A stretch of DNA of 64,000 bases from CBDDFS01 sp965227255 (GTDB lineage: Bacteria > Bacteroidota > Bacteroidia > Flavobacteriales_E > Vicingaceae). Under the pieces are notes generated by a model. That model ran no database searches, was not told the origin of the DNA, and saw nothing but the letters and a program-made list of their open reading frames with translations. The stretch is from the NCBI GenBank assembly GCA_965227255.1, contig CBDDFS010000001.1:248001-312000 (forward strand), written 5' to 3'. Below are positions 1-8,074 of the stretch, piece after piece. Positions within the stretch are counted from its first letter, which is position 1; each line of letters opens with the position of its first letter. A program made the position numbers and the translations under genes.

Positions 1-1073
1 ATAGCGGCTTCAATCGCAAACTCCTCTACTCCTTTCAGAATGGCTTCATTTTCATCCATTCCTCCAGCCATCAAGGCTTCCTTTTGGTCTGTAATATTTC
101 GACCAGCCCTATAGGAAGCAGTTTCCAGCGCAAAGGTCCGTATACATTGCTCGGCCATTTTGTATCGTATGGCTCCATATTTCGAAATGGGCCTGCCAAA
201 TTGATTTCTTTCATTGGCATATTGAACTGTCTGAGAAATAACCATCTTGGCAGCTCCCAATGTTGCCGTAGCTAACTTGATTCGACCTATATTCAGAATA
301 TTCAAGGCGATCTTGAATCCATTTCCTCTTTCACTCAAAAGATTCTCGACAGGCACTTTGCAGTCATTCAGAAAAACCTGAACGGTCGATGATCCCTTAA
401 TACCCATTTTCTTTTCTTCCGGGTTTAAGGAAAGTCCTTCGAAGTCCCTTTCCACGATGAAGGCAGACATATTCTCATCATCGTCAATCTTGGCGAAAAC
501 AGTGTAGACATCTGCAAATCCCCCATTGGTGATCCACATTTTCTGTCCGTTCAGGATATAATGTTTTCCATCATCGGATAACACTGCTTTTGTTCTGGCT
601 CCATTTGCATCTGATCCGGAACCCGGCTCTGTAAGGCAGTATGAAGCCAACCATTCACCTGAGGCAAGTTTTGGAATATATTTTTGTTTCTGATCTTCAT
701 TTCCATAGTAAAGAATTGGAAGTGTTCCGATTCCAGTGTGCGCTGAAATAGCCACAGAGAAAGAATAACCTGCACCCGTTTTCTCTGCAGAAAGCATGGA
801 TGTATTGAAATCTTTCCCAAATCCACCATAGGCTTCAGGTACGGAAATCCCCAGCATACCCAATTCACCTGCTTTTTTCATAAGAGATGACATAAGTCCT
901 TCTTCAAGGGCGTCGATCTCATCGAGTTTTGGATAGACCTCCTGCTTTAAAAACTCTGTACAAGTATCGGCGATCATTCTCTCTTCTTCATTCCACTCTT
1001 CCGGAATGAAAATATCTTCTGGATTACTTTCCCTGATCAGGAATTCTCCTCCTTTTAATGCTTCTTTTCCCAT
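1..1073 (-). CDS. Acyl-CoA dehydrogenase (3' end beyond window)
   Basis: Translating the reverse strand from the ATG at 1073 gives an open frame of about 357 residues that runs off the left edge. It is an FAD acyl-CoA dehydrogenase, the first oxidative step of beta-oxidation. An N-terminal helical domain is followed by the family signature YCLTEPGSGSDANG (about residues 140-153) and WITNGG (about 175-180), which contact FAD and substrate, then the start of the C-terminal helical domain with YANERNQFGRPI. The long Bacteroidota form is near 600 residues, so roughly the last 240 are missing here and the catalytic glutamate cannot be checked. It is the last visible gene of the MarR-fadN-fadA operon, starting 4 nt after the thiolase stop. 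Chain-length preference cannot be inferred. Confidence 0.93.
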   Translation of the reverse strand, partial: MGKEALKGGEFLIRESNPEDIFIPEEWNEEERMIADTCTEFLKQEVYPKLDEIDALEEGLMSSLMKKAGELGMLGISVPEAYGGFGKDFNTSMLSAEKTGAGYSFSVAISAHTGIGTLPILYYGNEDQKQKYIPKLASGEWLASYCLTEPGSGSDANGARTKAVLSDDGKHYILNGQKMWITNGGFADVYTVFAKIDDDENMSAFIVERDFEGLSLNPEEKKMGIKGSSTVQVFLNDCKVPVENLLSERGNGFKIALNILNIGRIKLATATLGAAKMVISQTVQYANERNQFGRPISKYGAIRYKMAEQCIRTFALETASYRAGRNITDQKEALMAGGMDENEAILKGVEEFAIEAA

Positions 1074-1077
1074 TTTC

Positions 1078-2253
1078 TTAGTTTAAAAGTTCAAATATTC
1101 CGGCTGCTCCCTGTCCTGTTCCAACACACATCGTTACCATGCCGTACTTCTGCTTCCTTCTTCTCATTTCATTGAATAATTGCACCGATAGTTTGGCTCC
1201 TGTGCATCCAAGGGGATGACCCAGTGCAATGGCGCCACCATTCACATTGGTTATCTCTCGATTTAGACCTAATTCTCTTATTATAGCGAGCGACTGACTG
1301 GCAAAGGCCTCATTCAATTCGATCAATTCAATATCGTCTAACTTCATTCCGGCTCTCTTTAGAGCACTTGGAATAGCTTTCACTGGACCAATTCCCATAA
1401 TTCTTGGTTCAACTCCGGAAACTGCGTAAGTCACGAGTCGGGCTATCGGAGTCAGACTATGCTCTTTCAAAAATTTCTCCGAAACAACCATGACGAAGGC
1501 CGCTCCATCTGAAGTCTGCGAGGCATTTCCGGCAGTGATCGTGCCCTTTGCATCGAAGACAGGTTTTAATTTTGCCAGACTTTCCATATTGGTGTCTTTT
1601 CTCGCTCCTTCATCTGTATCAACCACAAAGTCCTTCTCAACGACCTTCCCATTAACCACCTTCTTTTCCTTTACGCTAATGGGTACAATTTCATCTTTGA
1701 ACAGTCCATTTTCGATAGCATTGGTTGCTCTCATGTGAGAGGTGTAACCAAATTCATCCTGATCTTCTCTGCTCACATTGAAGTCGCGAGCCACAGCCTC
1801 AGCGGTAAGTCCCATTCCCCAATACCATGTAGGTTCTGATTTAGCAATATTGGCATTGGGAACAATTCTCCAGCCTCCAAAGGGAATGGGCGACATGCAC
1901 TCAACACCACCGGCGATGATGCAATCGGCCAAACCCGAAGAAATTTTGGAGGACGCAATGGCTATGGTTTCCAAACCGGAAGAACAATATCTGTTCACTG
2001 TCATTCCCGGTACTTTATCCGTATCGAGACTCATCAGAGAAATCATTCTTCCAACATTCAGACCTTGCTCGGCCTCTGGAGTGGCATTTCCAACGATGAC
2101 GTCTTCGATCAATTCTTTGTCGAAATCCTTAAGATCAGACAGCATTCCTTTAATGACTTCTGCAGCGAGGTCATCCGGACGAAAAAATCTTAATCCGCCT
2201 CTTTTTGATTTTCCTACAGCCGATCTCTTGGCTGCTACAATGTATGCGTCCAT
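1078..2253 (-). CDS. fadA: Acetyl-CoA C-acyltransferase (thiolase)
   Basis: This 391-residue thiolase cleaves 3-ketoacyl-CoA to acetyl-CoA and a shortened acyl-CoA, the last step of beta-oxidation. The nucleophilic cysteine is Cys90 in NRYCSSGLE. The His of GHPLGCTGA (about 342-350) and the Cys of MCVGTGQGAAG near the C terminus complete the catalytic set. Length is normal for the family. It lies between the FadN-like enzyme (2 nt gap) and the acyl-CoA dehydrogenase (4 nt gap), so it is co-transcribed with the degradative pathway. That context argues for FadA over a biosynthetic acetyl-CoA acetyltransferase, although sequence alone does not fully separate the two. Confidence 0.95.
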   Translation of the reverse strand: MDAYIVAAKRSAVGKSKRGGLRFFRPDDLAAEVIKGMLSDLKDFDKELIEDVIVGNATPEAEQGLNVGRMISLMSLDTDKVPGMTVNRYCSSGLETIAIASSKISSGLADCIIAGGVECMSPIPFGGWRIVPNANIAKSEPTWYWGMGLTAEAVARDFNVSREDQDEFGYTSHMRATNAIENGLFKDEIVPISVKEKKVVNGKVVEKDFVVDTDEGARKDTNMESLAKLKPVFDAKGTITAGNASQTSDGAAFVMVVSEKFLKEHSLTPIARLVTYAVSGVEPRIMGIGPVKAIPSALKRAGMKLDDIELIELNEAFASQSLAIIRELGLNREITNVNGGAIALGHPLGCTGAKLSVQLFNEMRRRKQKYGMVTMCVGTGQGAAGIFELLN

Positions 2254-2255
2254 AA

Positions 2256-4652
2256 TTAGTTTCTTATAATTTTTCCTGACTTGATAAAGCCTTCAAGTCT
2301 TTCAAGTGTTTTTCTTGTTGCACATAATTCAACGAAAGCATTTCTCTCCAGTTCCAGGAGATAATCTTCGGATACCTCCTGTGGTGAAGAAAGATCTCCT
2401 CCACATAATACATATCCCAATTTCTCTGAGATCAACTGATCGTGATCCGAGATGTAATTTCCACTTCGCATTGAATTTGCACCTGCATAGACAATTCCCA
2501 TTCCTTCATTTCCAAGGACGGTTATATCCTTCCTTTTTATCGGCATTGAATAGCCTTTTTCGGCAAGATAGAGGGCTGATTTTTTCGCTGTAATCAGCTG
2601 ATCCTTCCTGCTCACAACAACTTCATCAATTCCTTTTCTCAGGTAACCCAAATCGAATGCCTCATGGGCCGATGTGGAAACCTTTGCCTGTCCTACGGTC
2701 AGGAATCTGTTCCTAAGCGTATTTATTCGAATATCTCCATCGTGAAATTCATCAGATGTTCTTAAGGCAAATTCTTTCGTTCCACCTCCACCGGGAATCA
2801 CTCCGATACCGAATTCTACCAGCCCCATATATGTCTCAGCATGTGCCACGATCTTATCGGCATGCAGGCTCATTTCACAACCTCCTCCCAATGTCAAGGC
2901 ATGGGGTGCAATAACTACGGGAATAGAAGAGTATCGAATTCTCATCATGGCGTCCTGGAATTGCTTTATAGCCATTCTCAATTCATCATAGTCCTGCTCA
3001 ACAGCCATCATAAAGATCATTCCAACATTTGCCCCGGCAGAGAAATTTTGTCCTTCGTTATAGAATACAAGTCCCTGGTGGTTCTCTTCAGCTATCTGAA
3101 TCGACTTATTTATTCCTTCGATGATCTCAGCACCGATCACATTCATTTTAGTATGGAATTCAAGATTCAGGATGCCATCTCCAATATCTGTCAGTGTGGC
3201 CCCACTATTTCCCCATACTTTATTCGTCTTACCGATATAAGAAATATTGATCTTGTCTTCCATTCCTGGAATGGCTTTATAAGAGGCCGTGGTCTGATCG
3301 AAATATGCCTGCGCGTCCTCAGAATAGAAAGATTTGATTCCTTTCGACAACATATCTTCAATCCATGGTGCAATAGTCACCTCGTCCTTTTTCATTTCTG
3401 AAATAACTGTTTCTACACCGAGAGCATCCCATATTTCAAACGGACCCATTTCCCAGCCAAAACCTGCTCTCATTGCATCGTCAATTCGATACAATTCATC
3501 TGAGATCTCAGGGATTCTGTGCGAAACATAGGCAAAGAGCTGATGGAAAGTAAATCTGTAAAAAGCACCGGCATCATCTTTACCATTATATAAAACAGGT
3601 ATTCTCTTTTTCACATCATCAATGGCCCTGGCAGCGCCAATTGTGGCCATTTTATTCTTTGATCGTTTGGCATATTCCATGCTTTTCAAATCCATAGATT
3701 GAATCACACTCTTACCATCCTCTTTGATCTTCTTGTAAAATCCCTCTCCGGTTTTGCTACCCAAACGATTCATTTCGAGCATTTTGGAAATGTATTCGGG
3801 AATTTCAAAGAGAGAATTCATTTCGTCATCCGGACAATTTTCCCTCACGCCATTTGCTACGTGTACCAATGTATCCAGTCCAACAACATCACATGTCCTG
3901 AAGGTAGCTGACTTAGGTCTGCCAAGCACTGGACCCGTTAACAGATCTATTTCATCTACATTGAAATTTGTTTTTGGCGCATAATGGAAAAGTGACATGA
4001 TGGAAAAGACACCAATTCTATTGGCAATGAAGGCCGGTGTGTCCTTACAGAGAACGGTATCCTTTCCAAGGAATCGTCTTCCATAGTCCTCAAGGAATGA
4101 AATAACCTCTGCGTCTGTTTCATTCGATGGAATGATCTCGAGCAAAGGCAAATATCGTGGCGGATTAAAAAAGTGGCTGCCGCAGAAATGCTTTTTGAAA
4201 TCGTTAGAACGACCTTCTGTCATAGAGTTGATAGGAATACCAGATGTGTTTGAGGTGATCAAACTTCCTTGTTTCCTCAGGGCATCTACTTTTTCAAGGA
4301 TTGTTTTTTTAATATCGAGTCTTTCTATAACCACTTCGATCACCCAGTCAACATCTTTGATCCTTTCAAAGTCATCCTCAAAATTTCCGGTTGTAATTCT
4401 TGAAGCAAAAGATTTCCTGTAAATGGGCGACGGATTGGATTTCAGCGCAAACTGCAGAGCGTCATTCACAATACGATTTCGAAAAACTGTGCTCTTTTCA
4501 TTCAGTCCCTGCGCCTTTTCCTTCTCATTCAACTCCTTTGGTACAATATCGAGAAGAAGAACTTCCACACCAATATTTGCAAAATGACATGCAATTCTGG
4601 AACCCATGACTCCGGATCCAAGGACTGCTACTTTATTGATTCTTCTGATCAT
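2256..4652 (-). CDS. fadN: 3-hydroxyacyl-CoA dehydrogenase / enoyl-CoA hydratase, FadN type
   Basis: The 798-residue bifunctional beta-oxidation enzyme hydrates enoyl-CoA and oxidises the 3-hydroxyacyl-CoA. The dehydrogenase comes first: Rossmann motif GSGVMGSRIA at residues 12-21, the catalytic-His motif GSHFFNPP around 155, and 3HCDH C-terminal domains to about 430. A crotonase domain follows, with the oxyanion-hole segment NFSAGAN around 535, LGGGCEMSL around 587 and IPGGGGTKE around 620. This order is that of Bacillus FadN (about 790 residues), the reverse of E. coli FadB. The start codon shares one base with the MarR stop (TGATG), indicating translational coupling. It forms the core of the MarR-controlled operon. 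Confidence 0.93.
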   Translation of the reverse strand: MIRRINKVAVLGSGVMGSRIACHFANIGVEVLLLDIVPKELNEKEKAQGLNEKSTVFRNRIVNDALQFALKSNPSPIYRKSFASRITTGNFEDDFERIKDVDWVIEVVIERLDIKKTILEKVDALRKQGSLITSNTSGIPINSMTEGRSNDFKKHFCGSHFFNPPRYLPLLEIIPSNETDAEVISFLEDYGRRFLGKDTVLCKDTPAFIANRIGVFSIMSLFHYAPKTNFNVDEIDLLTGPVLGRPKSATFRTCDVVGLDTLVHVANGVRENCPDDEMNSLFEIPEYISKMLEMNRLGSKTGEGFYKKIKEDGKSVIQSMDLKSMEYAKRSKNKMATIGAARAIDDVKKRIPVLYNGKDDAGAFYRFTFHQLFAYVSHRIPEISDELYRIDDAMRAGFGWEMGPFEIWDALGVETVISEMKKDEVTIAPWIEDMLSKGIKSFYSEDAQAYFDQTTASYKAIPGMEDKINISYIGKTNKVWGNSGATLTDIGDGILNLEFHTKMNVIGAEIIEGINKSIQIAEENHQGLVFYNEGQNFSAGANVGMIFMMAVEQDYDELRMAIKQFQDAMMRIRYSSIPVVIAPHALTLGGGCEMSLHADKIVAHAETYMGLVEFGIGVIPGGGGTKEFALRTSDEFHDGDIRINTLRNRFLTVGQAKVSTSAHEAFDLGYLRKGIDEVVVSRKDQLITAKKSALYLAEKGYSMPIKRKDITVLGNEGMGIVYAGANSMRSGNYISDHDQLISEKLGYVLCGGDLSSPQEVSEDYLLELERNAFVELCATRKTLERLEGFIKSGKIIRN

Positions 4653-5083
4653 CAGGATTTATATTCATCAATAACATTCTGAACTTTACTGATCACATCT
4701 TTGAAAATTTCAAATTCCTGATCGGTGAGTTCATTTAATACCTTCTTATTAAACTTCTTAACAACCGAACGCGCCACTTTTCTTTTTTCACGTCCCTTTT
4801 CCGTTAAACAGATCCTCACCTTTCTCCTATCATGCTCATCGGCATGACGAATGATGAGGCCGTCTTCTTCCATATTCTTTAACAACCTGGTCATTCCAGT
4901 CGCTTCCATTCCTAACTGCGGACCAATCTTGGTGGAATACGTCCCGTCCTTTTCATCGATCATCATCAATGCATAACCTGTTGCTTGCGTAAGATCATGC
5001 TTCGAGGCAAGTTGATTGTACATACGTGAAATAGAAAGCCAGGATGATTTAATATGATAATCTAGAGTCTCTTCCGGTCGCAT
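4652..5083 (-). CDS. MarR-family transcriptional regulator of beta-oxidation
   Basis: A 143-residue winged-helix regulator of the MarR family. The winged-helix core spans about residues 40-105, with an LTQATGYALMMI helix, the recognition segment LGMEATGMTRLLKNMEEDGLI and the wing HADEHDRRKVRICLTEKG. Long terminal helices would form the dimer. As first gene of the operon, with a 16-bp palindrome in its own promoter, it is probably an autorepressor of the fatty-acid degradation genes, relieved by an acyl-CoA. The ligand is inferred from context only. The gene ends in a TGATG overlap with fadN. Confidence 0.9.
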   Translation of the reverse strand: MRPEETLDYHIKSSWLSISRMYNQLASKHDLTQATGYALMMIDEKDGTYSTKIGPQLGMEATGMTRLLKNMEEDGLIIRHADEHDRRKVRICLTEKGREKRKVARSVVKKFNKKVLNELTDQEFEIFKDVISKVQNVIDEYKS

Positions 5084-5097
5084 GACTCAAAGATAGA

Positions 5098-5105
5098 CAA
5101 ATTTA
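5098..5105 (-). promoter_or_regulatory. -7 element of the MarR-fad operon
   Basis: On the reverse strand this reads TAAATTTG, a perfect Bacteroidota TAnnTTTG element. It ends 14 nt before the MarR ATG, giving a 5' leader of roughly 10 nt. No clear -33 TTG sits at ideal spacing; the nearest TTG is about 24 nt upstream. Confidence 0.65.
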
Positions 5106-5120
5106 CTATGCACGCATAGT
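5105..5120. promoter_or_regulatory. Palindromic operator, probably for MarR
   Basis: ACTATGC-AC-GCATAGT is a perfect inverted repeat with 7-bp arms and a 2-bp spacer. It abuts and shares one base with the -7 element and fills the spacer region, so a bound dimer would block RNA polymerase. A 16-bp dyad is a usual MarR-family footprint core. Autoregulation is inferred from position. Confidence 0.7.
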
Positions 5121-5160
5121 ATAATGCACCAATATTAATCACATTACTGGAAATTTGAGC

Positions 5161-5187
5161 AAAAAAAAACGGGACCTTTCAGTCCCG
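5161..5187 (-). terminator. Rho-independent terminator of the P460 gene
   Basis: Read on the reverse strand, the stem CGGGAC / GTCCCG with a 6-nt loop (5170-5187) is followed by nine T residues (5161-5169). It lies about 20 nt past the stop of the cytochrome P460-like gene and ahead of the MarR promoter. Confidence 0.85.
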
Positions 5188-5208
5188 CTTTCTGCAAATG
5201 AATAATTC

Positions 5209-5733
5209 TTATTTAGTAAAAATGTAATCCGTCGTTGCTTTTTCATGGCAACCCTGACAGGCACCACCGAACAACATAGATCCGCGCAATTCCGCTCCTG
5301 TAGTATCTTTTGCAATTGAACCATCGGCGTTCAACATAAAATATTCCCAGTCGTTTCCGCCCGGATCATAATCATTTCCTCTTTTTGCCATACCGGTAAT
5401 TTCATCCAAACCATTAGGACTCGTACTCCTCTTGGCAATCAAGGATCCAACGGCATATTCTCCGTTACTACCAGCGGCAACTCCATTCATAAAATATATA
5501 TTTCTTGTTACAGTAGAATCATTTCCTCCATGGGCAAAACCTCCCAAGGCAGGATCCGGCCCCATTCTGGTCGCATCCAAACTCCATGATTCAAATCCTG
5601 CAAAGGAGTTGTCATCGGCAATAAATTCATTTGTCTTTTTTGGTGTGTCATCATCGTCATCTTTATTACATGCCTGTAAAAACATAGCAGCAACCACCGA
5701 TAATGACATAAAGGCTATAACAGTTTTCTTCAT
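5209..5733 (-). CDS. Cytochrome P460-like lipoprotein
   Basis: I start this 174-residue protein at the ATG at 5733 (MKKTVIAF), because a further-upstream start would place 15 residues ahead of a normal signal peptide. The lipobox ends in LQACNK, and a run of five aspartates follows the lipidated Cys, so it is an exported lipoprotein. The C terminus has a haem c motif CQGCH followed by KATTDYIF, and the body has the P460-type WEYFMLNADG segment. Cytochrome P460 proteins bind a cross-linked haem and, in nitrifiers, oxidise hydroxylamine; many bacterial homologues have unknown substrates. It is transcribed alone with its own terminator and no nitrogen-cycle neighbours, so a general redox or detoxification role is as far as I would go. 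Confidence 0.78.
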   Translation of the reverse strand: MKKTVIAFMSLSVVAAMFLQACNKDDDDDTPKKTNEFIADDNSFAGFESWSLDATRMGPDPALGGFAHGGNDSTVTRNIYFMNGVAAGSNGEYAVGSLIAKRSTSPNGLDEITGMAKRGNDYDPGGNDWEYFMLNADGSIAKDTTGAELRGSMLFGGACQGCHEKATTDYIFTK

Positions 5734-5910
5734 AAGCTTATAGTTTGATAGGATTACAAGGTATATTATTCGAAACATCTTGGCATGTTGATTTCAAATA
5801 AGTTATCTTTCATTATGAATCATTATTGCAAAGCCAAATGCCAAAAAATGATTATTAATTTTTCAGCAGGTCCATGAATACGAAAGCAATTTTTATAACG
5901 TTCTGATTCT

Positions 5911-6540
5911 ATGCGATTTATTTTAATCACTATTACGCTTTTACTACTGAGCTTAGAAAGTAGGTCATGCTCGTGCGTTTGGCTGGAAAAAGATTATGGG
6001 AGTTTTCTGGATCTTACAGTCGAGGCAGACGCAGTTGTTCTGGTGAAAATAAAAAGGCATACAAATTGGATAGTCAAAAGGTGGTCTATCAGACCGGGAG
6101 CTACAAGAGTGAAGGTATTGGAAGACTATATGGACAACGTAAAAAAGCGAAGAATAAAGATCTGGGGCGATCCGGGCTGGCTGTGTTTGGTTGATGCCAG
6201 AGAATTCAAGCGAGGTCAAACTTACCTGGTTCATCTATTTCGAGAAGACACAACTGGATTTGGTGATTTGGGCATCAGATTTCGTAAATATGAAAAGCAT
6301 GGCTCTTATCTTGCAGGCACCTGCGGAGAAAGGGTCTTAGAAGTTCGAAACGACAGTGTATTCGGAATCATAGAGGATGGTACAATCGTTCCGATGGATT
6401 CGGATCTAAACTGGAATGGAAATTATGTTTATTGGCCATTGAGAGATGACAACCACAATCTTAAGACCGAAGGTGAAAATCTCACTTTACAAGAATTCAA
6501 TATCATGTTAAATGCTCGTTTAGAAGAGAATGACGAATGA
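5911..6540 (+). CDS. Secreted protein with TIMP/NTR-like features
   Basis: A 209-residue exported protein. A hydrophobic signal peptide (residues 1-19) ends just before a CSC triplet at the mature N terminus. The next segment (ADAVVLVKI, about 39-47) and a later conserved Cys in YLAGTCGERV (about 149-158) resemble the TIMP/netrin-like OB-fold found in bacterial secreted proteins, where an N-terminal Cys-x-Cys pairs with downstream cysteines. The resemblance is weak and judged by eye. Inhibitor activity should not be assumed. The gene is transcribed alone, 73 nt before trxB. Confidence 0.6.
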   Translation: MRFILITITLLLLSLESRSCSCVWLEKDYGSFLDLTVEADAVVLVKIKRHTNWIVKRWSIRPGATRVKVLEDYMDNVKKRRIKIWGDPGWLCLVDAREFKRGQTYLVHLFREDTTGFGDLGIRFRKYEKHGSYLAGTCGERVLEVRNDSVFGIIEDGTIVPMDSDLNWNGNYVYWPLRDDNHNLKTEGENLTLQEFNIMLNARLEENDE

Positions 6541-6586
6541 AGAATTCTCTTGTCAGATTTTGAACATTTTAAATCGCAAAGTGTCT

Positions 6587-6594
6587 TACATTTG
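6587..6594 (+). promoter_or_regulatory. -7 element of trxB
   Basis: TACATTTG matches TAnnTTTG exactly and lies 19 nt before the trxB ATG. A TTTG at 6559-6562 could be the -33 element, though the 24-nt spacer is long. Confidence 0.6.
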
Positions 6595-6613
6595 CAGTCA
6601 AAATTTTTAGAGA

Positions 6614-7561
6614 ATGAGTGAGAGTCCAGAACACGTGAATTGCCTGATCATCGGATCAGGCCCTGCAGGTTATACTGCTGCCATCTATGCCGCCAGGGCA
6701 GACCTGAAACCCGTACTATATCAGGGGTTGCAACCGGGTGGTCAATTGACCATTACGACTGAAGTTGAAAATTATCCTGGATATCCTGATGGTACTCAGG
6801 GTCCGGAAATGATGGTGGACTTTCAAAAGCAGGCTGAAAGATTTGGTGCCGATATCCGATTTGGAATGGTAACAAAAGTTGATTTCAGCGGACCGATTCA
6901 CAAAGTGACCATAGATGATTCAAAAGAAGTTACTGCAGATGCCGTAATTATCTCTACCGGTGCTTCAGCAAAATGGTTGGGACTGGAAAGCGAACAAAGG
7001 CTGAACGGATTTGGAGTCTCTGCCTGTGCTGTATGTGACGGATTCTTTTATAAAGGACAGGAAGTTGCCATTGTTGGAGCGGGAGATACTGCAGCTGAAG
7101 AGGCTACTTACCTAGCCAAACTATGTAAGAAAGTGACCATGTTGGTTCGTAAAGACCATATGCGTGCATCTAAGGCCATGCAACACAGAGTAGAGAATAC
7201 CGAAAATATAGAAGTTCTCTTTAACCATGAGACAGTAGAGGTGCTCGGTGATCAGACAGTTGAAGGAGTGAGAGTGAAAGACAATCAGACCGGTGAGGAA
7301 AAGGATATTCCCGTTACCGGATTCTTTGTCGCAATTGGTCACAAGCCGAATACAGACATCTTTAAAGATTGGCTCGAAATGGATGAAGTTGGATACTTAA
7401 AGGTACAACCAGGCACTACCAAGACGAACGTTCAAGGAGTTTTTGCGGCCGGTGATGCTGCAGATAAAATCTATCGTCAGGCTGTTACAGCTGCCGGGAC
7501 AGGCTGCATGGCGGCACTTGATGCCGAAAGATACTTAGCCGAAATTGGTGTAGAAGCCTAG
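6614..7561 (+). CDS. trxB: Thioredoxin reductase
   Basis: A 315-residue flavoprotein that moves electrons from NADPH through FAD to thioredoxin in the cytoplasm. It shows the FAD-binding GSGPAG at 14-19, the redox pair Cys138/Cys141 in CAVCDG, the NADPH-binding GAGDTAAEEA (about 161-170) and the C-terminal FAD motif GVFAAGD. Length and motif order fit the low-molecular-weight bacterial enzyme. The NTF2-like gene on the other strand ends only 4 bp beyond its stop, so the two genes meet tail to tail without room for a separate terminator. Confidence 0.97.
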   Translation: MSESPEHVNCLIIGSGPAGYTAAIYAARADLKPVLYQGLQPGGQLTITTEVENYPGYPDGTQGPEMMVDFQKQAERFGADIRFGMVTKVDFSGPIHKVTIDDSKEVTADAVIISTGASAKWLGLESEQRLNGFGVSACAVCDGFFYKGQEVAIVGAGDTAAEEATYLAKLCKKVTMLVRKDHMRASKAMQHRVENTENIEVLFNHETVEVLGDQTVEGVRVKDNQTGEEKDIPVTGFFVAIGHKPNTDIFKDWLEMDEVGYLKVQPGTTKTNVQGVFAAGDAADKIYRQAVTAAGTGCMAALDAERYLAEIGVEA

Positions 7562-7565
7562 GAGG

Positions 7566-8012
7566 TTAGAGGAAATAGACCGTAATAATGCGGCCATCTT
7601 TGAATTCAAGGATGGCTGCTTTCGTTACAGGAGCTTCAATTACCGGATCGATCATTAAATATTTGACAAAGACTTTATTGTCGAATTCAATTACGCTTGG
7701 AATTTCAACAGGTGCCGGTTCTCTGGTCTCCACGTCTTTTTCAAGGTACGCAAGGCAAGCTTCTCGGCCACTTGCCAATTCCTCTGCTGGAAATTTAACG
7801 AGCGAAACATCTTCATGATAAAAATCTCTTAGCATCTTTACTTCATTCATACCAAGAGTTTCGGTGTGCATTCTGGCCATCTCGATATTTTTTTCGTTTT
7901 TATCCTTCTTACCCGAATCTTGGGCCAAGAGCGGCAGTGACATTAAACAAACGGTCCCGATTAAAAGGAATTTTGATAAGGATTTGAACTTTGGCTTTGC
8001 AACATATATCAT
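7566..8012 (-). CDS. Secreted NTF2/SnoaL-like protein
   Basis: A 148-residue protein from the ATG at 8012; an in-frame TTG at 8030 is possible but puts extra residues ahead of the signal peptide. The hydrophobic stretch LLIGTVCLMSLPLLAQ suggests export with cleavage after LAQ. The mature part, with MLRDFYHEDVSLV, a central GREACLAYLEKD and a C-terminal KAAILEFKDGRIITVYFL strand, has the look of an NTF2-like cone fold. No catalytic residues can be assigned, and the role is unknown. It is divergent from the SpoIIE-type gene. Confidence 0.6.
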   Translation of the reverse strand: MIYVAKPKFKSLSKFLLIGTVCLMSLPLLAQDSGKKDKNEKNIEMARMHTETLGMNEVKMLRDFYHEDVSLVKFPAEELASGREACLAYLEKDVETREPAPVEIPSVIEFDNKVFVKYLMIDPVIEAPVTKAAILEFKDGRIITVYFL

Positions 8013-8054
8013 GATTCTAACTTTTGTCAATTACTCGAGAAACAAAATAAGCAC

Positions 8055-8062
8055 TATTTTCG
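8055..8062 (+). promoter_or_regulatory. Candidate -7 element, TAnnTTCG variant
   Basis: TATTTTCG lies 12 nt before the SpoIIE-type gene's ATG, the position where TAnnTTTG is found elsewhere in the window. It is one base off consensus. Confidence 0.4.
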
Positions 8063-8074
8063 TTTGACTCGGCA

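Noticed and set aside
1778..2269. 163-codon + strand frame opposite the thiolase gene
   Set aside because: It lies antisense to an intact thiolase with all motifs and shows no domain or promoter.
5209..5733. P460-like protein considered as evidence of ammonia oxidation
   Set aside because: No amo, hao or related genes are near, and many P460 homologues occur in non-nitrifiers.
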